Below the pieces are notes generated by a model that was not told the DNA's origin, searched no databases, and was given only the letters and a program-made list of their open reading frames with translations. The position numbers were made by a program, and so were the translations under genes. A stretch of DNA of 64,000 nucleotides, from the NCBI GenBank assembly GCA_013076295.1, contig RQOL01000906.1, positions 5,770,297 through 5,834,296 on the forward strand. Direction: 5' to 3'. Positions 1 to 12,459 of the stretch are shown here, piece by piece (within the stretch, counting starts at the first letter, position 1; every line of letters starts with the position of its first letter). This DNA is from Sanderia malayensis (lineage: Eukaryota; Cnidaria; Scyphozoa; Semaeostomeae; Pelagiidae).

Positions 1-2212
1 CCAGGTTATAAATTTTACCACACTCCCTCGCATAGTGCTGCTGGAGGTGTTGGCATATATGTTAAACAAAATCTTACTGCCAACAAAAGGGATGATCTGT
101 CTACGTGTAATGTTGACTTTGAGACTATCTGGATTGAAATTGACAATCCTAGAAGTAAAAATATCCTTTGTTGCTGTGCATATCGTCATCCCAGCTCAGA
201 CATCTCAAAATTCACTGACCATATGGAGGATACCCTGTGTACCATCGCTGAAGAAGATAAATCTGTTCATATTCTGGGCGACTTCAATATAGATTTACTG
301 CACTATGGGGATCACACTCTTACAAATGAATTCATCAACTTGATGTTTTCTTCACATTTTATGCCTTCTATACTACACCCCACCCGCATCACTGATACCA
401 GTTCCACACTTATTGATAATATCTTCCTAAATAACACCACAGATTCTGACATCATCAGTGGCAATTTTTTATCCATGATCTCTGATCACCTTCCTCAGTT
501 CGCTATCCGAAAAGGCAATGCACCTGATTATAAAAATATGTCCTGTTATGCTCATGATTACAGGCAGTTTGATGAGAGAAACTTTACGTCTGATTATTCT
601 GAGTTTGATGCATCCTACCTCAATGATCAAAATACTGACTTGAATTCAAAATTTGATACATTTTTACTTAATCTTCACATTCTTATTGAGGAACACTGCC
701 CTAAAAAAAAGTTGAACAAAAAAATGCTGAAGCTTAGGCAAAAACCTTGGATAAATTCTCAGATCTTAAAAATGATGAAAATCAAAGATAGGCTTTTTAA
801 ACAGTTTAAAATTTCAAATTCATCTACTGCTCTCAAAACATATAAACAGTTCCGCAACCGTGTAGTAAATGAAATCAGACAGAGTAAAAAGAATTATTAC
901 CAGGAGTACTTCCATGAAAACAAAAACAATATGAAAATGCTATGGAAGGGTATCAAAGATGTAATTAGTTCGAAACCAAAAAACTGTGATGCATTCTCAC
1001 ATGTAGTTAGCGATGATGGCTCAAAAATTTCCGAACCTGTTAACATTGCAAACGAGTTTAATGAATACTTTACAAAGGTAGCTGATGAAATAACTAATAA
1101 AATTCCACAAACCCGGAAATCCCCATTATCTTACTTAGCTAATCCAAACCTAAATTCTCTTGTAATTTCTCCATGTACCACAAATGATGTATCTACACTA
1201 ATAAAATCGCTAAAAAATGGTAAATCATCTGGACCAAATAGTATTCCAGTCAAACTATTGAAAATACTTGACGATTCTCTTTCTTCAGATCTCTCAATTT
1301 TGATAAATGAATCTTTTGCTCTTGGTGTTTTTCCGGATAAACTAAAAATTGCAAAAGTTATCCCAATTTTTAAAAAAGGAGTTAAGACTAAAACAAGCAA
1401 TTACAGACCAATTTCTTTGTTGTCTACTTTTAGTAAAATCTTTGAAAAACTTATGCAGACACGTCTTCAAACGTTTTTAGAAACTTGTAAGATCTTATTC
1501 TGTATGCAATTCGGGTTTCGTAGTGGACATTCCACAGAACACGCATTAATTTCTTTAACTGAAAGTATTAAGACAACACTTGATAACAACAGACTTGGAT
1601 GTGGAATTTTCATAGATCTACAAAAGGCCTTTGACACAGTAAATCATGAAATTTTGCTTAATAAATTAGAACATTACGGCATTAGAGATACTGCCCTTGC
1701 TTGGTTTGAATCCTATCTGACTAATCGCAGACAATTAGTTTCAATTAATGGGTATTCTTCCTCAATGTGTAGTATATCTTCTGGTGTGCCCCAAGGGTCA
1801 GTTCTTGGGCCGCTTCTCTTCTTAATCTACATCAATGACCTACCTAATGTCTCTAGTATATTGTCATTCTTTCTCTTTGCTGATGATACAAACATTTATC
1901 TTGAAGCCGGTGACCTTAATTCTCTCACCCAAACCATTAATAAAGAACTGAGTAAGATTAAGTCATGGCTCGACTGTAACAAATTGGCACTAAACATCAA
2001 TAAGACCAATTTTGTTCTTTTCCATTCTCCCAGGAAAATATTACCTGACCCAATCAACATCAAATTTGGTAACAAAAAGGTTTCCAGAGTTAAGTATGTA
2101 AAGTTTCTGGGTATATTGTTGGATGAACATCTCAGTTGGAAATATCATATTACCGAACTACATAAGAAATTATCTAAAACTTCTGGTATATTTTTCAAAA
2201 TACGACACTATA
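1..2212 (+). CDS. non-LTR retrotransposon polyprotein, endonuclease and reverse transcriptase part
   Basis: The frame is open from base 1, so the ATG at 223 is only an internal methionine. The first third is an EEP-type endonuclease: a HILGDFN block near 268 and an SDH block near 481 are the expected catalytic motifs for nicking target DNA. The second part is a reverse transcriptase with the conserved FIDLQKAFDTVNH block, the PQGSVLGPLLF block and the catalytic FADD motif (near 1876). It copies the element RNA at the nicked target. The frame runs without a stop up to the insertion at 2213. It continues in the same frame at 3829 once the insertion and one TATA copy are ignored, so the gene was probably intact when it was hit. 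Confidence 0.85.
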
Positions 2213-3828
2213 CGCTCTTTAACCGGAAATGAATTTTCATTGGCTAACGCGATTTTTCTTAGCGACGTGGTAGCAACGGATCTGGCCATGGATCTTCACA
2301 GTGAAAAGCCTATGGAGCTGCGCCTAACTCGTGTTTTAAAAGTGGGTTTTATCGCGTTATTTTAGTAAAATATTGAACAAAATATGTTTTTCTTGCGGGT
2401 TCGTATATGATATTTCAAATTTGTCAAATTTTTTCAAACATTTTTCACTTCTGGGTATTATTTTGCGCTTTGTCAAAACATACCAAATTTAGGCTCGTCC
2501 GCCAGTCAATTGGTCAGTAAACTCAATTATTAGGGTTATATACTTCATTTCAATCGAGGAAATGCAGAATTCTAGAAAATACTAATTATAAATAGCGCGG
2601 GTTCGTGCTTTCTCGGTTAGTTTTCAAACACCCGTTAGTTTTCAAACGCAGCTAATGTACGAAATGAAATGTCATGTTTCACTTATATGAGGAGTGCAGA
2701 CATGAATATAAATTGCGCATTCGTAAATGTTATATTTTTCTTTAATTGATTTTGACCTTTTTTGATAGTAGGATGGCATAATCTAACCCATTTCAGAATT
2801 TTTGCAAATAAATAGATGGCATTTTTCCAAGTAAATTCTCTTTTGCTACATCAATAGTTTTGAGCTGTTTTGCTATCCATATTACAAAATGGGTCCATTC
2901 AATACGGGCTGATGTCAGTTCAGCTTGTACTTGATCCCATTGGGGATGAAAGATGGAATAATATAAGGTTCAAATGTATAAAACACTTGCTTGAGTAATA
3001 TATGAAAGTCACAGGAAATAACATTCAACCAAGTGGCTTGACTTTTTTCCAAGTATACTAATAAGGTGCACCCTGGATGGAATTACTGAAACACCCTCTA
3101 ATAAAAGTAAGAGGGACCTTGGAGATCAAATGACCCTATTGAAGTAGCACATTCGAGAAGATTGCTCAGGCTTAACTGAAGGTCTAAGTTAAAGAGGATA
3201 GTTTCTAACTTGCAAAAAATGTAAACTTAGATAGAGAATAAAATTGATAGTTTTTAATGCCAGCTGCACTGCTATCAGTCAGTCTTGAATGGGCCCTTTT
3301 GTTATATGGACACAGAACAACTCTAACTCAGAACTGCATATTGATGTAAGTCTGTAGGTAAAACATTAGCTTCCACAAGGGGCGTTTGAAAATTAACCAA
3401 GACAGCACAAACCCGCACCATTTTCCTCAAAATGATTATTATTTATGATTAGTGTTTTCTGCAATTCATAATTTGCTCAATCGAAATGAAACATAACCCC
3501 AAAAATTGAGTTACTGACCAATTGACTAGCGGACGGGCCTAAATTTTGTATATATAGGGCACATTTTGACACACCGCAAAATACAGCCGAGAAACAAAAA
3601 TAGACAAAAAAACTTGACAAATTCGAAATATCATATACGAACCCGCAAGAAAAGCATATTTTTTTCAATATCTTGCCAAAATAACGCGATAAAACCCACT
3701 TTTAAAACATGAGTTAGGCGCAGCTCCATGGGCTTTTCACTGTGAAGATCCATGGCCAGATCGGTTGCTACCACGTCGCTAAGAAAAATCGCGTTAGCCA
3801 ATGAAAATTCATTTCCGGTTAAAGAGCG
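2213..3828. mobile_element. 1.6 kb non-autonomous foldback/TIR element, TSD TATA
   Basis: Inverted arms of about 440 bp (2213-2652 and 3390-3828) begin with CGCTCTTTAACCGG. They are flanked by TATA at 2209-2212 and 3829-3832. Removing the element and one TATA copy brings the two halves of the surrounding reverse transcriptase back into frame, which fixes the borders. The interior (about 2650-3390) shows no credible coding region. A long-TIR element with a 4 bp TATA duplication does not tell me its superfamily. Confidence 0.85.
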
Positions 3829-4338
3829 TATATTCCTCTGCAGCCTCTGATCAGCCTCTATCATTCATTATTTTCCTCTTTCCTTAGTTATGGAATTACG
3901 GCATGGGGGTTAACATACGACACGTATTTAAAGCCACTTTTCCTGCTTCAGAAGAAAATCTTGAGATGTATTAGTTTTCAAAACTTCATTGCTCCTTCTG
4001 CACCAATTTTTCATTCATTAAAAATACTTAAACTTGAAGACATGATACATTCTAATATTTTGACTTTTGCATACAAAGCTATGAATAAACTATCGCCTAC
4101 CTGTTTCCAAAACTTTTTTACGCCTAACTCATCTGTTCATAGGTTTGGTACTCGTCAAGTAACCAGGGGTGACCTCTTTAAATCCTTAAAAAATACAACT
4201 CTTTATGGACTTAAAACAATTCAGTACTTCGGTTCAAAACTTTGGAATACTCTGCCACTTTTCAGCAGAGTTTCTACATCTGCTTCAGTATTTCGGCCTA
4301 AACTAAAAACGTTCTTCATAGACTCGTATTTAAATTAA
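3829..4338 (+). CDS. non-LTR retrotransposon polyprotein, C-terminal part
   Basis: This is the continuation of the reverse transcriptase frame after the foldback insertion. It is open from the TATA duplication to the stop at 4336-4338. It includes the typical CR1-like tail: a SYGITAWG block just after the insertion, a QKKILR block, and a closing region rich in FGSKLWNTLP-type residues. Its function is the C-terminal part of the reverse transcriptase (thumb and connection region). The 4339-4648 stretch behind it is the 3' untranslated region. Confidence 0.8.
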   Translation, partial: YIPLQPLISLYHSLFSSFLSYGITAWGLTYDTYLKPLFLLQKKILRCISFQNFIAPSAPIFHSLKILKLEDMIHSNILTFAYKAMNKLSPTCFQNFFTPNSSVHRFGTRQVTRGDLFKSLKNTTLYGLKTIQYFGSKLWNTLPLFSRVSTSASVFRPKLKTFFIDSYLN

Positions 4339-4649
4339 TAATCTTCTACGATAAAAATGTCAATGCTACTCGGTAACACATCTGGTTGTTGGCTGCTTTA
4401 TTTTAATAAAATGCTTTTAGTTATTCTGTTTTTACTGGGGGGACTCTCTCTCGATTAGTTTACCTATTTAGAGAGTTCCTCCTTAGTCAATTATTTTTAA
4501 ATACAATTGTGTATCTGTAAGTTTATTTGTTAAATTCTATTTTGCTTGTTAATTGTTTCTAAAATGTCACATAAAGTAATTGTAATGTAGATTTAAATTG
4601 TATTTAGGAATAATTGATGAAAAAATGAAAACTGAAACTGAAACTGAAT

Positions 4650-7645
4650 AAAATCGCTTTGGTCATTTTATGGCGAACCGACGCCTTGCTTTTGTTAATC
4701 ACAACTCGGTTGTACAACTTAGCATATGTCTGCAATCTCAGAGTCAAATATCTCTTGGCAACTTCTTTAATGATTTGTATTGCATGACTGCCAGCTGTGG
4801 CAGGATCTTCGGGCTCCAAGCAGTTTCTCTCCAGATTAGGGAACAACTTGTCTATTTTCCATGCCAATTGACGGGCACAGAGTACAATTAGCTTCTTACA
4901 AATTCCTTCTTCTGATGTGATTTTTGAATTCTTGTTTAAGACATGTATGCAAAATAGCTGCTCGCAAGTCTTTATGATTTCAAAAACTCCATTGCTTGCA
5001 AAAATTAAGCCACCTTTATTCTTCCTTATTGTGAGCTTGCATCCTGCATCCATTATACAGTAGCAATGACCCTCAAGGGCTCTTGGGGAAGATTGCAATA
5101 AGGCCAGCACACACTTGGAGCATGTAATTGCTGACCCTATTTTTCGGACAACATATCCTGACATATAGTACAGAACATTCTCTGCAACTGGTGTTAGACT
5201 TCCTGCTCCAGTGATGCTATCTCTAGGAAGCAACTCTGTGTTGTCAGATTCAAAGATATTGAGCTCTTTTAATGGAGAATGTCATTTTGACCACTTCAGG
5301 GTGAAAATTGGTGTCTGAGCATCCTCTTCATACTGTAAGCAATTTGCTTTTAATGATGCCTTGATACTGTTGTGGCACAACATACTCTTTATTGAAGACT
5401 GAAATTGTACAGTATTAGGGTTATTATTCCACCCATTTCGGCCTCTTATGCAGGAGAAGAATATTTCTAAGTGATCTTGTGAAAACCTATATGTGAGTAA
5501 ATAGCTTTGAGGATGCACTGGTTTATACAGGACCTCTCTGGCAATTGAAATGATTGACTTGATTGAAATGGCAAAGCCAATAAACCCTGTTTTTCTCTTT
5601 GATTTTATCATTGGGGTTCCTGCAGTTGTCTTCACACCAAGAAGAAGATTGGCTGTGCGTATTAAAGCATTTTCCTGCATTCCAAGGGTTGACTGGCGAA
5701 GAGGTGCTTTATAGCCTTTGGCTCTTGGGGTGCGTGAATTGAGAATATCGAATGCCCTGTCTATCGCATTAATGAAGTAGGTTGTTGCTTCAGATCCATT
5801 GAACTCATCTACCTTGAGATCTTCACGTAGAAAATCCAAGGCATTTGAAATTGATGAGCTGAATGTCTGTGCTGCCAACCTAACATTCATTTTATGCATG
5901 TGCCACTGGATATGTGTTGAGCTGAGCTTATTGGCAAGAGTGAAGCCTTCTTTCTCTTGAAGTGAATTTAGCTCTTCTAGGTATTTCCATTGAACACACT
6001 GCTGTTTTTTTTCATGCACGATTTTGAATTCTTTCCAATCAGCCCTGCAATTTAAGGAAAATACCAGGTCAACATCAATCCAATCAGGGTTAGATCGTAT
6101 TTCCAGATTAAAAATCATTGAGTAGAAGACTTACAATGTGTTTCGAAGTAATTTTAACATGTGGCAGATATCAAATATTATGTGCGCCAGGTATCCATGT
6201 GTCGGATGTGGAAATGCAGTTGAAAGAGAATCGTACGAAGCACCAAATTGACAACCAAGACATCTAGCTGCTTCTTGGTTAACAAATGTCCCATCCTATA
6301 CAATACTAAGAATAACAAATCCAGCATCTGCCAAGAAATTTAACGCTGTTCTGGTTAGTTGAGCTAGAACACCACTGTTAACTTTGTTGCACAGAAAATA
6401 AGCAATTATTGATTTCCAAGACAAGCCTGTGGCTCCAACAACCATGAAAACTAGGGCTTCTTCTGATGCCAACTCCTCACTACTCTCAACAACAGCATTA
6501 TTTCCATAATCTATAAAACCTAAGAATAAAAGTTTATTAGTAATGGCTTTTTAAAACAATGTCATTCATTTAAAATTTAAATAGCAATTTAAATAGCAAT
6601 GAGATACAAACCCATGAATCTTTGCTCTTTAGTATCCCAGACGGTTTGTTTCCTGATGCTCATTCCATCAATGACAATGGACACTTCTCTGCTAATTTCC
6701 CCCTTTTCAAGTTTGCCTTTCAACTCATCTATTACATTTGATAAGAAGCCAGGTTTGCATTCCACTGATGAGCACCAGTTCCGCAATGATGAAGGATGTG
6801 GCAGGAACAGGATCTTTTGAGCAAAATCATAAGCTTTTTGAGAATGGTAGTAGAGACTTACTGCAAACTGCTTTGTTATTTCAGAATATCGCTCACCCTT
6901 GGACTTTTGGTGTTGATTTCTGTGCATATTTTTAATTAAATCAAGTGAGATGCCTGAAAACTCTTGCTCTAAAGCATTGCTGGCTCGTTGGTTTTTTTTT
7001 CTCGTTGTAATTGGCTTAAAAGACCAGAGATATTTTTTATTTTTTTTATTTTTTCGCCGTACTTGCTGTTGTAAAGATTTTACTTTTCCCATCAGTGATT
7101 TGACTGTCCCTGCAGAAACCTTTACAGGATTACTATGATAGGAGTGGTCAGTTTCTACCAGCTTCTTTCTTTTTGCAGCTTTCTTTTGGTCTACTTCCAG
7201 GTTTTGAAATTGACAATCTTTTAGAGGTCGCTTTCTTTTGGATATATTTGGTTGTAAATACACTGGATACTCATTAAATATAGTGGGTATTGCATTAGCC
7301 TTAAGCTTTGTTGGTTGGTCTGGTGCACGTATTAGAAAGCTTTCCTCTGTAAAGTGTCTCGAGCATAGCCTTGAGTTCACTGGAACATTTTCTACACTTA
7401 TATCTTTTCTTCTGATACTGTGTACCCATTTTGCGCGGAGTTCATTAGAACTTGGGAAGCTAGAAATTGTTATATTAATTAGTTTTATTGCATACAGTAC
7501 AGCTTAAAGGACATATATGGTTTTTAATAGGAAAATAAACACGAAGAGCTTACCGGTGATAAGATATTTGTTTCCTTATTTTTTTTTCATATTCCTCTCT
7601 TAAATTGTTCGTACAGTACACTGCGATACAAGAATCATTTGGCAT
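4650..7645 (-). pseudogene. P-element transposase with THAP domain, four exons, two in-frame stops
   Basis: Exon 1 (7645-7554) starts with ATG and carries the first two THAP cysteines. Exon 2 (7459-6612) completes the THAP zinc finger (LCSRHF block) and a coiled, basic linker. Exon 3 (6519-6135) has the RNase H-like catalytic core and a CHMLKLLRN block. Exon 4 (6044 to about 4650) holds the GTP-binding/insertion and C-terminal domains. Introns are 94, 92 and 90 bp, all GT-AG, and all phases join correctly. The gene is dead: TAG at 6298-6296 and TGA at 5284-5282 are in frame, and the C terminus abuts the retrotransposon. THAP9-like proteins bind the element ends and cut DNA. The element's inverted repeats were not identified. 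Confidence 0.85.
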
Positions 7646-8784
7646 TCTGAAGAGGTAGCAAACAACAAAACCAACTCTCTGAGCTAAAACTTTTTTTAAA
7701 AACTACATATCTATATCAATGTTTACATGCTAGTTGAATATTTATTTTTTCCCATTTTTTCCATTCTTCGCAAAAAAACAAAAACAAAAAATTTTTTCCC
7801 CTTCAAATTTCCCGCCCTCGAAAAAATTGCGCGCAATAGAATAGCCTGCTACCAAGAAAACAACAATTTAGTCTTTCACGTTGATATTTCTTTCAATATC
7901 TTCAATATATTTGGCGATTAACATTGGCGTTTACTATCACACAATTTTATTTTGATATATAACACAAATTTCACATCTATGTTGCTAATATTTCAGTTTC
8001 GTCCCATTTTTACTTACTTTGTATTGTCCAATGCTTAGGCCACTTGCTTGCAGCACTGCAAAATCCGTCTTTCTAAAAATAGTACTAATACATTCGATCT
8101 AACAACAAAACTTCAATATGTTGAACCGACTATGATATTATGAAGGTTCCAATCTTTATTTGAGGTTAAGCAATCGTAATATCCACGTAATTCTTGTTCA
8201 AAGTATAAGGATTCAGACCGTGAAAGTCGGAAATGAGCCTCCAACAAGATGGCGTCCAAACTGCGTCACCGCCCGGGGCCTGGTTCGCACTCTAGTGTAT
8301 ATTATATCCTATCTCTATGGTTGCTGCTCTTTCAAGTTCAAAGTAAGTTCTGTTTTGTCATTCAATCCGAAGACTCGAAACCGAAATAAGTAATCCCCTC
8401 GGGGAAATCCCCATGACGTCACATTCAAAAGATTTTTCCAGAGGCAGAAAAATTCCTGCAATCTGATTGGCTAATGAAGATGACTCAGCAAAATTAGGAA
8501 ATCACTGAGCCCCACATTCGAAAGATTTTTCCAGAAGCGGGGAAATCCCCTGACGTCACATTGAAAGATTTTTCTAGAAACAGAAAATCTCTGTAATCTG
8601 ATTGGCTGATAGCCAAGATTTCGAGTCACTTTAAAACAAAACTTGAAATGGACATTATTCAAAACAAAATGTGCAAGCTGTTGAAGAAACTATTTTAACA
8701 CGTTTCAAGAAGAAAGACGCCATGAAAAAGAGACCATTTTCTTCATTAGCAAACAATAATATCTAAACTTTTTTATAAGCATTG
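7646..8784. other. non-coding stretch with a short direct repeat
   Basis: No coding region is supported. Bases 8405-8610 hold three imperfect copies of a block around CACATTCAAAAGATTTTTCC, two of them next to a GACGTCAC sequence and two followed by TCTGATTGGCT (a CCAAT-like motif on the other strand). This may be the 5' flank of the P element or a promoter region. Nothing decides between these. Confidence 0.4.
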
Positions 8785-9285
8785 TTATATCCTGCTATAT
8801 GGAAATGCTGGAGTACTATTAAATACAAGTTCATTCACAGCAGCATCCTCAGAATCACTAGCTTCCTCTTCTTCGTCATTCTGTGCTTGACGTATGATGA
8901 GATATTTTCTTTTCTCAATAGCATAATCTAAGACCTCTTGCATATCCATATCATTTTCCCTCTGTGCTTTTTGCATCGTTGCTATAACTGCAGTTACAAC
9001 AGCATCATTTTCAAAACTTCTATTGTATAAAAATTTACGTTTGAAAACTTGCAATATGTTTTCATCTTCATCAACTTCCTTACGCATGGAAGGCCATACA
9101 TTCCCTAAAGGAAGATCCTCCTTATTGTTGACAGTTTCATCATTACCATGATCACTTTCAACATCTATCTCATCATCTGAGTCAGACTCTTCACTGCTCT
9201 CCTCGTGCATCTCTTCTTCATGTCGTGTAACATTACTTTTATACTTGGAAGAAAATTCACATTGATCACATTTATACTGACTCAT
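8785..9285 (-). CDS. small acidic protein with one C2H2 zinc finger
   Basis: Starting at the ATG at 9285 the protein has 166 residues. A single C2H2 finger lies at the N terminus (YKCDQCEF, then RHEEEMH). It is followed by a serine/aspartate/glutamate-rich stretch, a helical middle region with an ENDMDMQEVLDYAIEKRKY block, and a second acidic patch. The finger suggests nucleic-acid binding and the acidic tracts suggest a transcription or chromatin role, but I do not recognise the family. It is intronless and AT-rich like the viral genes from 26.8 kb on, so it could belong to that element's left part. This is speculation. It could also be a host gene or transposon accessory gene. Confidence 0.5.
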   Translation of the reverse strand: MSQYKCDQCEFSSKYKSNVTRHEEEMHEESSEESDSDDEIDVESDHGNDETVNNKEDLPLGNVWPSMRKEVDEDENILQVFKRKFLYNRSFENDAVVTAVIATMQKAQRENDMDMQEVLDYAIEKRKYLIIRQAQNDEEEEASDSEDAAVNELVFNSTPAFPYSRI

Positions 9286-9359
9286 GGCTAGCTGTTTACT
9301 TATAATTACCAACTAACTCTTAATTCCCTGAATTCTAGAGTCTCAACTCGCTTGATTTA

Positions 9360-10425
9360 ATAGATAAGTTCCTCCATTCAATATGATACAAGAGAGGGAT
9401 TCGGCCTGCGGACTGAACGATATTTCCGAATAAACAAAACTTAATCCTTGGATAATGCTAACTAATCCTGATTAATGACTACTCCATTCTAGCTAATCAT
9501 TCCTAGTCATTACCCTCTCAATACTTGATCCTCAATACATCCTTGATTATAATTCCTAATCATTACCTGATCATTAGTTGATCCTTCACTGATCCTTACT
9601 AATCCTTACCAATCATGCCTATTCATTACCTGATCATCAGTAGATCCTTAACTGATCCTCATTGGTCCTTACTAATCATTCCTAATCATTACCTGGTCAT
9701 CAGTAGATCTTTTACTGATCCTTGATAATCCTAACGAATCATACTTAATCATTAGCAGATCATCAGTTGATCCTTAACTGATCCTTACAAATCCTTACTA
9801 ATCATTCTTAATTATTAGCAGGTCATCAGTTGATCCTTAGCTGATCCTCACAAATCCTTACCAATCATACATAACCATTACCTGATCATCAGTAGATCTT
9901 TTACTGATCCTTGATAATCCTAGCCAATCATACCTAATCATTAGCTGATCACGAGCTCATCCTTAACTGATCCTCAGTGATCCTTATAGTCATTCATAGT
10001 CATTACTGATCATCAGTTGATCCTTAGTTGATCCTCACTAATCCTTACCAATCATACTTAATCATTAGCAGATCATCAGTTGATCCTTAACTGATCCCTG
10101 CTAGTCCTTATCAATCTTTACTAATCATCATCTGATCATCAATTGATCCTTACTAGTCCTTACCAATCATTCCTAATCACTACCTGATCCTTAGTTGTTC
10201 CTTAACTAATCCTTACAAATCCTTACTAATCATTCTTAATCATTACCTCATCATTGATCTCTAACAGATCCTTCTAATCCTAACTGTTCATTACTAATCA
10301 TAGCTAGTCATTACATAATCATTAGTTGATCTTTAACTGACCCTGGCTTTATCCATTCAACATTTATCCTTACTAATCCTGACTAATAATTTCTTATCAT
10401 AACCCAATCCTTATTAACCCTTGCC
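9360..10425. repeat. about 1 kb degenerate minisatellite of ATCCTTA / TGATC units
   Basis: The stretch is made of shuffled, mutated copies of short words such as TGATCCTTA, CTAATCCTTAC, AATCATTACC and GATCATCAGT. The units recur as blocks of about 40-60 bp. The plus strand is poor in G, so there is strong strand asymmetry, and GATC sites are very frequent. No reading frame persists. It ends directly against the Fic-domain remnant. It may be a simple satellite or a replication/terminal region of the neighbouring element. Only the repeat itself is certain. Confidence 0.8.
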
Positions 10426-10428
10426 TAG

Positions 10429-10626
10429 AAAAAGAATGGGTGGGAGTTTATAGTAAGGTTTTTATGGATCCATCCGTTTGCAGATGGGAATGGGAGAATT
10501 GCAAAATTGTTATATTATTTCTTATCAAAAGATTTGAAAATATGGACTAATCAAAGTGAATATATTTGTGAATGTATAAGTCTACAAAAGAAAATGGTGA
10601 AAGATGGGAAGTTGACTTGTGAATAA
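10429..10626 (+). pseudogene. Fic-domain (AMP transferase) C-terminal remnant
   Basis: This frame has no usable start codon and is cut off on its left by the minisatellite. It contains IHPFADGNGR, which fits the Fic active-site consensus HPFx[D/E]GNGR exactly: catalytic histidine, phosphate-binding acidic-GNGR loop. A hydrophobic helix (LLYYFLSKDL) follows, as in Fic folds, and the frame ends at the TAA at 10624-10626. Fic proteins transfer AMP or other phosphate-containing groups to hydroxyl side chains of target proteins. Here only about 65 codons remain and the N-terminal helices are missing, so it is presumably non-functional. It lies 110 bp upstream of the TRAF-like gene on the same strand. 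Confidence 0.7.
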
Positions 10627-10735
10627 TAAACGATCAGGAAGTGTTTATGATTTAAAATGAATTAAAAAAAAGGTTGAATAAAACAATTTAAAATGAAATG
10701 AGGGAAAGAAATTGAAGTAATAAAGCATAATCAAA

Positions 10736-11290
10736 ATGGAAGTAAGAGACTTGTTACATCTATCGCATGAGGAGAAATTGCGATATATAGATCAACAGAT
10801 GAGAAATTTAGAATGGGAGCGAAATACAGAATTAGCGAGTCAGACAACTAATTCAGAGAAGAATTTGGAGAAAGAGATGAGTGAGTTGAAAACACAACTT
10901 ATTGCATTGAAAAGAGAAGATAAAAAAAGTGAAATTAATGCGGAATTAATTGGTGAGTTGTTAGATGAGCAGAAGAATTCAGGATTGAAGTTGGAAAGAG
11001 AAATGAAAGAAATAAGAGGTAAAGTAATAAAGAATGGGGAATTATTTGAAGATCTGTTGAATGAACAGAGAAATGTACAAATGAAAGTAGATAAATTACT
11101 AAAGAGTAAGGTTGATAAAACAGAACAGATGGATTTTCATGAAATTCGAATGTTAGAGAATAATCAGATTAAAAATAATTTGAGGATAAAAAGGTTAGAA
11201 GAGAACTATTATCATCCAGAGTCGATGAATGGCAATATGATTTGGATTATTGATAATTTTGTTAATGAAAGAAGGGAAGCGGTGATGGAT
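10736..11290 (+). pseudogene. coiled-coil + TRAF/MATH-domain gene, 5' half (split by a BEL element)
   Basis: The frame starts at ATG 10736 and encodes a long charged coiled coil (about residues 10-150, with heptad-like leucines) followed by the first strand of a TRAF-type MATH domain (MIWIIDNF near residue 165). The frame is then broken by the LTR of a BEL retrotransposon at 11291. The other half of the MATH domain lies at 26361-26747, in the same frame once the element and one 5 bp target copy are ignored. TRAF proteins trimerise through the coiled coil and bind receptor tails through the MATH domain. This one shows no RING or TRAF zinc fingers, so it would be a ligase-less adaptor or a dominant-negative type. 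It has no introns and is AT-rich. Confidence 0.8.
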
Positions 11291-12459
11291 TGTGGTCAAA
11301 TTGAGTGAGTGAGTATCAAATTGAGTGAGTGTGTATATAGGCAGACGTTTGTAACATTTGGTATTGAAATTGAAACTTGATATTAATAATGCACGTATGT
11401 GTAGTGTTCAAACTAAAAATACAAATTGAGGACTAATAAATAAATGAAAATAAATACATGAAATGTCTATTGATAAATGTAACTTAATTGAACGAAGAAT
11501 GAAGGTCGAAAACTGAATCAGAGAAAAGCTACGTAAATTAACAGGTGAAAAAACAACAAGCTAGCCTAAGCCTAGAGTGATGCTATGGGACACGCCTAGA
11601 AACCAAACACCAAAAAAACAAAATGGCAGAAAAAAAAATAGCTTACCAGCTGCCATACAGAGGCTTGAGTTGAGTGTTGAATTAATTAACTTCTAGAATT
11701 ATACCTGAATTATACTTGAATTATACTTGAATTAACATAAAATGATATCTTTGATTGAATCTATATTACAGTTGACGACATCCTGACTTGACCATGGTCA
11801 GGCCCACTCGCCGCTAGGAAAAACCCACTTTTTCTGCAATAAGTCACGTTTTCTGCAGATAAACCCACTTTTTCTGAAAAATCCACTTTTTCTTTCTGTT
11901 AGATAAAGTGGATATACTCAACATTTCATACATTTTCAAATGAAAACATAATTTAAACTATATCATATTGTTTTACAATAATATTAAAAGAAAACTGAGA
12001 AGAGGTCCCTTAAAAAATGTTTGCGAAAATTTATCGAAGTTTATGATTGCGAAATTTATCACTGATAGTTTCAAATGATTAATGATCATATTGATAGCAT
12101 TCAATCATGTGAATTTAGACCCAAATTTATTGTTTAGAGGCTCTAACTATGGCAGCAGGTCCAAGCGACCAACTAAAAGCACGAATATGGTTTGAAAATT
12201 GTCATTTAAATAAAATGACACCAAAAGTATCAATGATATTTCGAGACTCGCCTTAAAACTCTTCTTTTGATGTGCAGCTTTGCTCGCTTCGCTGCATTGC
12301 AGATCATCAACTTCATCTAATCTAATCAATCATCGCCCATAGGGCGACGAATAATCTCCTGTTCGCTGCCCGAAAACAATGATCTCCTGGTCGTTGCCCG
12401 AAAACAAGATGCGACGACTCGCGTCATTGTCTTTCGCAGTTCAGAATGTTGATGGACAG

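Larger units (their letters stand above)
1..4648 (+). mobile_element. CR1/Jockey-like non-LTR retrotransposon, 5' end outside the window
   Basis: One open frame encodes an endonuclease/exonuclease/phosphatase domain followed by a reverse transcriptase. There are no LTRs. The 3' end has a short untranslated region (4339-4648) ending in a TGAAAC-type tandem repeat, which is how many CR1-like elements end. The element abuts the last codons of a minus-strand P-element transposase at about 4650, so it probably inserted there. The coding frame is broken only by a foldback element at 2213-3828. Because the 5' end is missing, neither the first ORF nor the target duplication can be checked. Confidence 0.85.

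Noticed and set aside
9360..10425. CRISPR-like array
   Set aside because: Units are degenerate and have no constant repeat with unique spacers; the context is a eukaryotic genome.
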